DNA of 60,000 nt, taken from NCBI GenBank assembly GCA_950295325.1, contig OX485804.1:33110001-33170000 (forward strand), given 5' to 3'. The notes under the pieces are model-generated. The model searched no databases, was not told the DNA's origin, and saw only the letters and a program-made list of their open reading frames with translations. The DNA is from Polytrichum commune. Lineage: Eukaryota > Streptophyta > Polytrichopsida > Polytrichales > Polytrichaceae. The position numbers and the translations under genes are program-made. Shown here piece by piece: positions 35,101 to 47,100 of this stretch. Each line of letters starts with the position of its first letter. Positions within the stretch are counted from its first letter, which is position 1.

Positions 35101-38100
35101 CTCTACAGCAATGGGACTTCTCATCGGGAATTAATCCCCTAGGATTTCCCATTGGTTGTTTTGCAATAGATACATTTCCACTTGTGATGGATGCTTGCAG
35201 GTAGTGTTGAAATTGAATGAAGAACAACCTATTTTGGTTCATAAAGGGCCAAATCCATTCTAGCACCTTTTCGGATGCCAAGATGAGTTTGACACTCAAT
35301 AAACCGATATAGAATTCTCCTTGTTCAAACCTCCTCACCACCCTCAAGAATGCACCAGAACCTTAATGAACATGGAAGATATTGTGTGCAAAACAATCTA
35401 CTTCGGACAAAAAGTCCCATTGAGTTAAAGGATTAACTCCAATACCATCTCACATTGGTCCCTGTCAAAATATTGTCATTTTGAACATCAACAGCCTCCA
35501 AGATAAGATGACCTCTCTTTGTAACAAGATGCTGAAACCAGGAGTGTGCTTATAATTAGCAGGAAATCTTATATTTCAGACCATACTACCATCTAGAATA
35601 GCAAGAGGAAGTTAGTTGATTACCTGGAGCCAAAGCAAAGAGCTTTGCGCTGATACTTGAGGAAAAAAGATTCAATATCCGAATGGTTGGGAGCAGGAGA
35701 AGTTCTTGTTGTTCTTGCCAAGATACCACAGGTGGTTTGCCATGCATCATATCTTTCTCAGGCCTGGTAACTGGGACTTGTCTTTTTGTTGTTCTGACAA
35801 GAAAGTGAAGGCCATCTTCTTCTTTCTCAGGTCGCTTTGCTGGACAATATACTGAACCAGACGTACTGATATAGTTAGTAAAAAACCCTCACTAGCAGTC
35901 AGAGTCCTATCCACCCAGTTGTTTCCAAATCTGATGATATAGTGCTGAAAATAGAATTCATCAGATGTACAGCCTTTGATGACCACCAAACCATAATCGA
36001 ATTCTATAGACTTTAAAACAAACCTGTTCCAAAAGATACATCAGAATTTCGACCACCAAGCTTCCTCTTGAAACTGTATTGAAATTTCTCAAATAGATTT
36101 GAAACTCGCACCGCCTTTGCTCCTTTCACATCCTCTGACCATTCATAGGAGGAATCATTGGATGTATCTTCATCTCTGGTTTCGTTTGCATTCGTGGTTG
36201 AGACGCTTACTGGCCTTATAGACAGGAGGAAATTGCCTACATAAATATTCAAGGAGGTCAACAAGTAAGCATTTCAGAATTCACATGAGCCCATGACACC
36301 AAGATGTGTGATGATGTGGGTACAAAAAAAGGACAGCATGCAATTGTAGATTGAAAAACAGCGCATCACTGAATTCACTTCCATTTCCATCTTTTTTTTC
36401 AACACATACCAACATTGAATGATGTGAGAGCTTTTCGTAGCTCTCCCTCCAATCGCAAAGCATCAAAGGATCCCATGCTATCATCAATAATGTCACCATC
36501 TTCGAGAAGAACCACTGCACCATCTCCTTCCTGATTTGGTCGACGACATTGCAGCTCCAAGAACAACCCAGTTGCATTACGGATCCGAACCATTGGGGAG
36601 ACTGTCAAAGCAACTCCACCCTGCATTGTTTTTTCTGTTCAGTAAATAGAAAATTCTAGCATAAAATACAACGACACCAAACAAAGGACTATAGCTTTCA
36701 GTAGCATTCACCAATTACACCTTCCTAGACTTGAAATTTAGCAAATATGCTCCATGTGCTCAAGTTGCCAATCCCCCATGAACAGTGACCAGCAATCATG
36801 ATCAATACAGAGAAAGAAATTGTTCATCTGAAGAACAGAAGTATACCATGCTTCCCGTGTTCTAAGATCTACAATGTCAGGTACAAGAATGATGCAAACA
36901 TGACTAGTGTAATGAATTTACAAACACCTTGATTTACTCCTACACCAACTCTTTAGGGAAACAACATTGATAACGGAGCAGGTCAAAATAAGATTTCCAA
37001 AATATGCATTGCCTACTGGCTACACACCTGACTTTGGCGCAAGACATCCACAACCAAAATAGGCCCTGGAGCACTATTCCTCTTTCCTGCAATCACAAAT
37101 GGACAATAGATTAGATAAAAGAACTGAACAATCTGAGTTGCAAGTGCTTGTTGTAGAGGTCACTAATGCTTTTGTACCTCCGCGTAACTGCAGCCGAGTG
37201 CGCACAGCTATAAGCCCAGGCTCAGTTAGTGAAATCTGGATTGCAGATGACCTTCCAGCATCTTGCTTTTCGAGATAGAGATCAACCGATGAGGCAACCT
37301 CTGCAGATGTTAAGTCCCTTCGTGATGTCGTGTGTCTGTACACAAAAAATACAATTCAGAATAAAAACATCTGCACGCTGGTCTATATTCACTACAGTTA
37401 TCCTTTACCTATATGAGACTATTCGTCAGGACCTCCCTATGATTTCCCGCTTGTTGTTTTGTAAACAATATCAATGATTTCTTTCCACTTGTGGTGCATG
37501 CTCGGAGGTAGTGTTTGATCTTGTATGAAGAGCATCCTATTTTGGTTCAATGAGTGCCAAACTCATTTTCGCACCTCTTGGGAGGCCAACATGAGTTTGA
37601 CCCTCAATGAATTGATATAGAATGTACTTCATTTGCACCTCCACCCTACATCCAACCATGCACCAAAAGCATACCAAACATGGAAGGTGTTGTATGCAAA
37701 ACAACCAACTCCCAACCACAAGTCATGTTGAGCTTGAGGATAACTCTATTAATAACCAAATTCTGCAATAAACATAAAGCAGCCTTGTGACAACTGTGGC
37801 ATACAGAACCTATTTGAACCTCATAATAATATGTTCTCGTAGATTCATGGCTTCTGCCCCAACCAGTACTGTACCTTATAAGAAAGGCGTTTGTCTCCCA
37901 AGATTGGACAACACCATCTTGCTTTGCCTTCCCATGATCAAAGCGACAAACTAAATCCAGACCTGTTTGATTTTCCACCTGTACAAGTCACAAATCCAAA
38001 TTATAGCTAGAAATGACAGAGGGACATGGTTGATTTCCACATCTCATGTAACATAATGCTTTAAGAAATTTTGATTACCCAGGAGGTTTCTACACCGTAT

Positions 38101-41100
38101 CAGAAATCAATGGTTCCATAAAACTGTGTCTATAACAGGAATTACTGTAAGTAGACAGCTTACTTGACAACGATTTGCCAAAACTGGAGAATGTCGTAAC
38201 GTATAAGGTCCGGCAAGATCAAGTGCTCCTATCAGAAAGAGCAGCGTGTCCAATGACAACTCACTTATGATAATGTCAACCTGTGAATTGCAGCCGGTAA
38301 TGTCAAAGTGTTAAGAGACTGTAAGTGATTCTCCTGCAGATCCAAACATACATAAATAAATAAATAAATAACTTACTGCATCGTTATCAGGACTAAGTTG
38401 ACCCAAAAATTGCATTACCACAACTCTTAAGTAGGGTAATAAGTAACACCTCGGACCCTGAGAGAATAGAGATACAAACTTTAATAAAATGGCAAAACAT
38501 GAAGGACCATAGTCCAAAGATAATGTAGAGGTGCTTGTAGAACTGCACTAACCTTCCGTAGACGACTAAAAAGTGCAGTTGGTGTTTTCTTGCTTACAAC
38601 TCCTGCAACATACTGTTCATTTCGTGCACGATACACTAGTTCTGTTCCAATTGGGTTGATTACAGTCACCCTAGCATCAAACAATTGGCCAACAACATAA
38701 AATCAGATTGAAGTGTAATAAAGGACGCTCTGGAACAGTGTGGAAGGACAAAACACAAAGAATGTTCCATACAGCGACAATAGATTGTTCCATAGAGGAA
38801 GGTTACTAAGGACATTCATTGTAACTTTCCTTGTGTCTTGGAATAGCTAAGTAAAGGACTAAGTAATATAGCCTTGGTTATGGTCTAGTCAATACTTCCT
38901 GAATGTCACTGATTCGTGAAGGTTAGAGTACTAAGCTCTTCTGATCCTGAATTAAAAAAAACTGAATAGCAAGCACTCGCCAAAAAGAACAGTATCTCAC
39001 TATGATGAGGAAAAAAATGGTAGTGGAGCTCATCCTTGATACTTCCCCTTCACAGAAACAAGAACAGGAAGCTTCAAACACCTACTGTGCACAAACTCAT
39101 GCAGGGATGTCTGCAAGTTAACTTTTTGAAGCAAATACCCCTGCATATACTCATGTAAATAGATTGAGTTATGAGTTATTATGACATACCAACAGCTATT
39201 TTGGGCTTGAAAATAATCCAGAGACATGGTGCACCCAAACAGCACCCTTGTCTTTCCAGATCCAATCTGTAGCATGGCACCCATGTCTTGCATACACAGT
39301 CGAAGAAGTGGAAGTAAATGCATTCCTCCAGAGGCTTCATGCAGCAATGTGAAGGTAAAATCACGTATGTCACATGTCACATTTGGGATCACAGTGGCAG
39401 CTATTGCTTTCTCTCTAAGATGATGATCATCATCGTCATGGTCAGCAGCAACATTGTCTACTTCTTCTTTCTCGGCATTCTCGATGGACACAAGCTTCAC
39501 ATCTTCTTCAGGTTCATCTTGCTGTGCCAGAATGCGCACCTTGAATGCGTTTCCAGGTTGCTTTACCAACATAGGTGAACCTTCAGCAAGTGCAAGACCA
39601 CATTTGCTTTTTTGGTTCACCAAGTGGAAAGCGCGGCGAGATATCTGAACACCAAGGTCTTCATTGCCTTCAGATTTAGATTCAATGCTTTCAATGCACT
39701 GCCAAAGCTCCCAAGAACTGTCATGAACGTTGGCTACCTCAGCTAGGCCAGAGCCAGGGAGGTAGTGGACTCGATATGGTTGGCCATTATTGTCCTTTGC
39801 ATGAAGAGAAAGCAATGAGAACCACATTGTCTTTCCGTTCTTGTTCCTTTGATATTTCACCTGCATTTGCCAACCACTTCAGTGTGGATACATTTGAAAA
39901 AGGCCAAATTACCCTATTCAACTCTGCTATGAAATAGGGTGACAAGTTTAAGACCTAATCATTTGGGTCTTTGGTGCGAGGAGAGATGTACATCAGATGG
40001 TTTCAAGTTTATTGCTGAACACAATCACACAGTAACCTGTTGATGCTTGTAGGTCATTACAAAAAACAAATACTGCCAATCCTCTGGTATGTATGCACTA
40101 CACATCATCCATGTGCACTTAAGTGCAGTTTAATGAGTGACCACAGATGCTTGCATAAGACACTCGGTACATGACCTTGGCCTGCCTCTTGGGTATGGCT
40201 TCCATTAATTCTTACTCAGGAGTCTTTGAGTTCACTATGGCTTCTAATTTCAGATTTGGGTACAGTAATATGTATGAAGCTGTAATTTGATGAAAACCTT
40301 CACAAGAAACCAAGAGGTGATTTTTCACAACAAAAAGGATGTGATGCATCTCTACCTTAAAAAGAGCCCTGTCCCCAATGAGAGAATAATGCAGGACGCC
40401 AACAAGGCGAAAAGTACCACTATTTGTACCCGTCTCCTCAACAGCCAGGTAGTAATGCTCATTCATATCTTTAAGAGCTATGATTGCACCTGCAAGAAGA
40501 CGTGAGTGATCATTACATACATCGTCCATATACACTAAGCACCAAGACAGAAAATCAGATCAACCCTCCAACACATTATCAACGTCCAGCAGTATATTAT
40601 ATAAGTACACATAGCCCTTCCAGCATACGTGGCCTTTTATATCAAACCACAATTAAGTGGCATCCTGGTGTCCTTCTCAAAGAATCAAGGCAAAAGTAGT
40701 CTGAATGAACAAATACATTAGATGACCAATCAAACCCACTACATGCACTATGGCAATGGCCACAACCAGTGAGACAACTATGGATGTATCTTAAGAATTT
40801 TGAGAATACAATCTCTGATAACACTTTCCACACACAACCTTCATGCATGTTGTGATTAAATATTCTAATCTAAAAGTATGTACAGCACCATGTTCACTGG
40901 GTCATATTGAAACATTGCGGAAACCTTGTCCCAAATTTGTAAAGAACACCAGCAAACACTATGAATTATTCTCTCAGTAGCATGCTTACCATCAGGTAGA
41001 TAAGACTCCGTATTTATGGACTCTATCTCCAGGTCAGCAGTTGTGCTCTTTGTATACTCCTTGAGTTGAGGTTCAATTGAGCTAGATGAGCTTGACATAC

Positions 41101-44100
41101 CCGACAAGGGTGCCGTTACTGAAAGCAATAACTGTGTAGAAAACATGTCCACAGATGAATTAGAGTGAAGTAATTTAACTGATTCAGAAAGCAAGTGAGT
41201 GCAAACAAGACTGTTGGTTTAAAACCAAACACAAATCCTTCAATTAAATTTTAACTAGACTTAGTTTGGAGAGTAGAGTATGTCCTCCTATCAGATATAG
41301 TTCCTTGATACTATCTCATTGTTGGCTTACAGCTTAGAAAGAATCACACACATCAACCCAAAGAAGAAGGTTTTAACAAGGGTACCTGAACTTCTGATGT
41401 GGTAATTGCAAAGTCAAAGCCGACCACGGAGCAAGTCCCTTTCCAGGAATTTCTCCACTTCCAAAAATCAGGATGTTGGTCCGACTGAACTTTCTCCATT
41501 GAAAAAGTCAATGACAACTGCTCCAAAATATAAGAATGAGATTCGTCTACAGGCCTCCAAGATCCATCATCCAGGAAAGACTCTTGGTTTGCATCTTCTT
41601 CATCAGCATTATCGTCTGAGAAACCAGAGGAATAGCTATGCTGATGTCTATGTGCAGGTTGATCGATGTCACCACTTCCAGATCCAGAAAAATTATGTCG
41701 AAATTGTGGAGTTCGATTACTAGTATTCCTGTTACCAACCCCACCAAAAGTGCGACCCTGAAGACCAAGAATAGAGGCCCGTGAGATAGCAAGGGATGTT
41801 CGGATCAAGCTGCCATGCTTGATTTCTGCTTTTCCTTTTGCGTCAACCTCCATAAGAAATCCCTCAACAGGGGCTACACAGCAACAACAAAGACCATGTT
41901 AAAAGAAGAGAACAGACCAAACTCATCAAAGACCATAACCCCAATGACACACATATCAACAGGAATAAGTATTTTTGGACCTCATTCAATATCTAGATGA
42001 GCACCATCTGCATTATGAGAGGTACACAAACCTGCAGAAGTAGAGCCACGCTGTACAAGCACAACAGACAACCCATTGAGGAGGGCACTGACAACCCCAT
42101 CAAAGCCTTTCTTCAGCGTGCTTTCATGTGTTATTTCTGTTGCTGCTTGCAACCTTCGAGGAGCTGACAGCATTCGTCTCACCTTCGTCGTATTATTTCC
42201 TACACCCCATGGTGGAAGTGACACTGAACGCGCAGTAGATTTCAGCAGTGGATTGGAACCATCTGCATTCTTTGACCTCTGAGACCCAAATACATCCCGG
42301 TTTTCAAGACTACTGGGGCGGGACACACTTGTGGCTGCAGTGAGCAATTGCAGATGTACATTGATGTAATCAACAAGGCTGTGTAGAGCTGTTGACTGAA
42401 TGATTGCCAAGCCTCCCTGTTTCAAGCACACATACAAGAACAATAATTAGCTAAGAACAGAGATGAATATGAGATGAGATGAGATAAATTTTGGGTGCAC
42501 CTGAAAGCCAAGCAAAAGCCTCAAGTTATCAATATACAGAGTAATCTGCACATGTCGTTGCAAAATGTGTGCTAAAACAATATAATATTCTGTCTACACC
42601 ATTCCTAAACACACAAACTGTGATCCAGATAGGTACACAACAACATTTGTGAGCATTTGTGGTGTAGGCACATCACCGAGTTGAATGAGACTTTAAGACA
42701 TACCTCAACATCCATGGCAATGTCTCTCAAGTCTTTGTCAAATCCCACATTGATGTGAAGAGTACTGCCTCCAGATGCTACAAGCATGACCTTGTCAACA
42801 AGAGCTTCTCCTAAAGTATCAGTGACTGACAGGATGCCAATGTCCACCATAATAACCAGCCAAGGCGGCCTATCACTTTCAGACAAGCCTGAAAAATATC
42901 GGATGTGCTTGTAAGTACAGATACTTTCCCTTGGATAATTTTGTGGAATTTTTTTTTTCTTAGTTCAATTTATTTCTCCTAGGAAAAAGGCGCTGCTGCA
43001 TGTACTGGGCTTCACTATCTTGTCTATTGTGTGTTGACAAATACAATCAAAAAGCTTAAACACTATAATACATAATGGAATAAATCTGAAATTATTCACA
43101 AATCAGGTTCTGAAAGGATTTATGTGTCACCAATCATGCAGAAGAAATGCAGGTAGACCACTATCTAACCTGATATCGCATTTTCTGGATTCATGTGGTT
43201 TTCTGGTAATTGGTTGATACTGGAAACTTGTGGTGACAACTCATCAATAGACTGTCTTCCAGCCGTGGTAGCCAACTCTTTCCCAGGGGAAGAGGTTGTC
43301 CTACCAATTGAAGACAATGAAACATCCTGCAATCAACTCATATCAATCACATCTTTTCTCGAGTCAATTCTGTCAATTTAGTCAGGAAATTAGTGGGTTT
43401 CAAGCTGATAATACATTATCAGTTTAAATATTAATACATCCAGACTCTCCTCCTACCAATCTCCACGCCTATATCTTTTAGGAAACAACTACATCTCAAA
43501 GGTTTTACAAAAAGCTGCAGGTGACAACAAATAAGACAAGCAAAGACAGTAAGACAGAAAACAGATGTGAAGAATCCCAGTCTACGTACACCCTAGCCAA
43601 ATCCTGTGCCAATGTAAACAAGTACCCTGTTGAAGTCCAGATGTGAGTAGCATCAGTCCAGTAGACCTTAATTATGCAATGAGACCTACTGTAACCCAGA
43701 GGGAAGAAATGAGACGCCTTCCTGAATTTTGGCTACCAACTTAGAAATTATTTGCATTCTATAGAACATATAATAGCATCAAAAACACTCACCACATGTG
43801 TTTCCCCATCAACACGCCCCACTTGCATCTCCACTTCTCCTACAAGTTTGGGCCCACGTATAATAATTGCTGAACTGTCAAAGGCAAACCCACTCTCTGC
43901 AATCTGTAGAAGTTGGACAAAATCAAGCGCAATGCTATCCACAAGGCTTTGGTCCAACAACTGCTGCTCTTTCATTCCCTTCAGCTGCTTGGCAACAATG
44001 CCCAGATGAGCACCATTCATTTGAATGGAAATTTGTGTTTCATAACCATCACCCATTGAGACATCAAGTGAAGTAGGAAGCGTTGCAAAATAACAGGTCC

Positions 44101-47100
44101 TGCCTTGGCCTGGATAACGGTGTATGGCATCAGACCCATCCTTTTCATGTCCAAATTTTCGTCCAGCTGAATTCTTTTGCTCTTGTGCTGTATTTTGTCC
44201 TTTGGGTTTCTGGTCATTTCCACTGTGCCTATGATCGGCTAGGGCAAACTGAAACGCTTCAAGCTGGACATTAAGATGTAAGGCAAACAAAATTTTGGGG
44301 GGCTCCTCGGCAACAACTTCAGTGACATTTGGATCCCTCGATTTCTGCCCACTTGAAATCTTCCTATCAACCTCCACCGGAGAAGTATCATTTTCATCCA
44401 ACTGCTCCTCATCCACAATATTCAATGAAGTGAACCCTTCCATGAGGGCATTCCCAAATTCTAAAATCTGCCAAATACCCCTCATCCTGTGAGTGCCTTA
44501 AGCAATATTCCTCAATGTGGGCATACATCGAACTGGATCAAATAGAAAAAAGAAAAAAAAAAACAGGTCCATTAATCAGCTGAGGGTGTCACAGGTGTCA
44601 TCAGGCATCTGAGGACCCTTTTGCTTAAATTGATCTGCTCGAAGTGAGTTGCATTAGACATCAAAATGCATACAAAGCTTGAAACTACCATCACCAAAGC
44701 AATTTTCTCATCAGAGTATTACAGTGCTTACCTCTGAAAATATGGCAACTTCCTCCAGATAAAGGTGAAGGGTAACTGGTGCCAATCTTCCTTCAAAGGA
44801 AACCGCACACGACTTTATTTCTCCCCACTGTGAGTGCATATCATCCCTGAAACAAGCATATCATAGACATCAGCAACCAACACCATCTTGAACTGGAAAA
44901 TACTCAGATGGTAAGAACAAGCTTCTGAATTCAAAGAGAGAATGACATCCAATACTCAAGTGCCTACACCAGAATATTTGTTACAACTAGACACCCTTGT
45001 GTCCCTAACCTGCCAGCTCATTGGAATGAGATTAGGTGTGATATGATTGGGGTTAAAAATATTGATTAGCTGCAGAAAATAGTTGAACCATGGTAATAAG
45101 AACCTGGGTGTCCGGTAAATACAATAGAATTCATGAGAAGGAAAGTTGAAGAACCTGCAGAATGATGACTGGATCACACAAGAAACAGGTCCAACAATCG
45201 GCACAATGGCCTTACTAGTGCGATCTGTTCGAAGCATCACACCTGCATCCTCAAGGGCAAAGTAGAAATTATTAGCAACTTGTGCCTCTTCTGACCCCAA
45301 TGCAGCTTCAGGAAAAGTTGGTGAAGGAGGCCTTTTGAGCCATAGCTTCTGATCGACACTCTCGTCCCACCATCCAATTGGTGCAGCATCCTTCATGGGT
45401 ACCCTAGCCTCCATTTCCGATATAATTTCCTTCTTGGTTGCTGGCCATGTCAACAACTGTAATGACCCAATCTCAACAATAAGAGATGATCCTCGACTAG
45501 AATGCAGAATCCCATCACTATCTGCTACTCTCGCTTGCTGGTTATCTTCAAATTGGCCCATTGTTGCGGCAAAAATCAACTTTGAGCTTTCGATGACCAC
45601 AGAAAGCTCTACATGGCTAATTGGGACAGCAAGTCCGATGTAGTGTCTGCAGAGGTTGATGTATTTTAGAATCAACTCTTCATTGGATATTTCAGGATTA
45701 TTAGGAACAGGTGGACGATCCTCTGGGCTTTTTTTAGTTGTTGAGAGTTGCTCTAACAGCGGCTTGATCCGATAGCTTATCGTACTGTCTCCAAAAACTT
45801 CAACACAACCCATGCTAAGAGCACAAGTCATTAATCCACCAAGTACCTCTGCGCCATCCTCACAAGAGTCTGCACTTCCAAACTCCACCATCAGAAAAGC
45901 CTTTGAAAACTTGCTTTCCTGACTGCCACCAAAACCGTCATCATGTTGCAGTTGAGAATTATCCAAACTTCTCCAAATGTGCTGATTCCATGACCTAGCA
46001 GCATTTCTCTGCCAGACATAGTGCTTCTGAAGGGCAGAAGCTGCTTGTGGCACCTCTTCAATGTCCTGAAAATCCTTGAACCTGTCATGTTTGTTTGACC
46101 GTTCTAAATATGGTCGACTTCTAAGTAATTGGAGAGTATCAGATGTTCTTATGAGCCATCTTCCCTGTTGCAAAGTCAGTACCTTCTCATCCAGTAATCC
46201 AGAATGCAAGACAGAGATGAGATCCAACTGCCAACCTCCAATCCCCAGTCTACCCCCACTTCCAACATTGTCCAAACCATACTGGAGTGAGATCCTGTCC
46301 AAAGTCAATCTTACACCTGGTTGGAGTATGCCCACTACTTCCAAATTCTTCGTCCCATGATCATTTCCTGCAGAAGTCGAAACCATCTTTTCTTCTTGAT
46401 CTTCATCATCCACTGCACAAGATAGAGTGCACAGGCCCCTGCTAAAAAAGATTTCAAAAGTAGGTCCACGGTTCTTGACTACCTTAAAAAGAGACTTCTC
46501 AGAGTCCTTGTCCTCTACTGTGACACTTGCTAAAGTCTGTTCTTCCTCTTCTGCATCATGGCAGTTGTCTTCTCCGGTTGGGGGTGAAATACCTCCACTA
46601 AAAGGTTGCTGCCTGTTGAAGGCATATCGATAGGCCTCTATCATCAGAGCAGGTACACATTGTACAGAGAGAAGTATCATAAACAAAATTTGACCTACAG
46701 AACCCACGACCTGAGAAAGACTGTGCACCCAAACCTGCCATGCCAGGAGACAAAACACATCCTGGATACGAATATGAACTATTGTTGGCTCCTCTGTTAC
46801 ACTACGACTTCCAGGTGATATTCTCACTGCAGGTTCTGTGACATTATTCTCCAAAAGCTTTGCTAAGACCCCTGATTCAGCATGGAGCTCTGTGTTAAAG
46901 TCATTTTGTGACAACCCGTGCCGTGTCACTCCAGGGCGACTTCTCTTCGCTTTTAATGAAGTCATCTCCAGAGTCTTGTCTGTCTCCAAAACCTCAGCTC
47001 CATTTACTTGAGCAAGAAGTACCATTAGAACATCAAGTTCTTTAGCATCTAATCCAGCTAACACCTCAGGTACCTCAACCTCCAGACCTAAGAATTCTAC

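Larger units (their letters stand above)
34371..38457 (-). other. VPS13-like exons 17-26 (residues about 2068-2592)
   Basis: Exons: 38457-38377, 38280-38164, 37978-37875, 37335-37178, 37086-37028, 36620-36410, 36236-36020, 35865-35624, 34944-34652, 34459-34371. Readings include LANRCQVENQTGLDLVCRF, NAFLIRHTTSRRDLTSAEV, VVDVLRQSQGGVALTVSPMV and VRIRNATGLFLELQCRRPN. These match the conserved run before the SHR-BD domain. Exon 25 ends in a GC donor (GAG/GCAAGT). Exon 23 seems to use a weak donor (GTTTTA) three bases past an apparent CAG/GTTTGT, chosen for phase; this is the least certain join. Confidence 0.82.

Noticed and set aside
35747-35989. Minus ORF of 80 codons (QHYIIRFGNNW...) as a VPS13-like exon
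   Set aside because: The other frame (SGSVYCPAKRPEKEEDG...) is open through 35624-35865, has a good branch point and acceptor, and keeps phase with the neighbours.
43752-44492. Plus-strand ORFs opposite VPS13-like exons
   Set aside because: Shadow frames of exon 7 on the minus strand.
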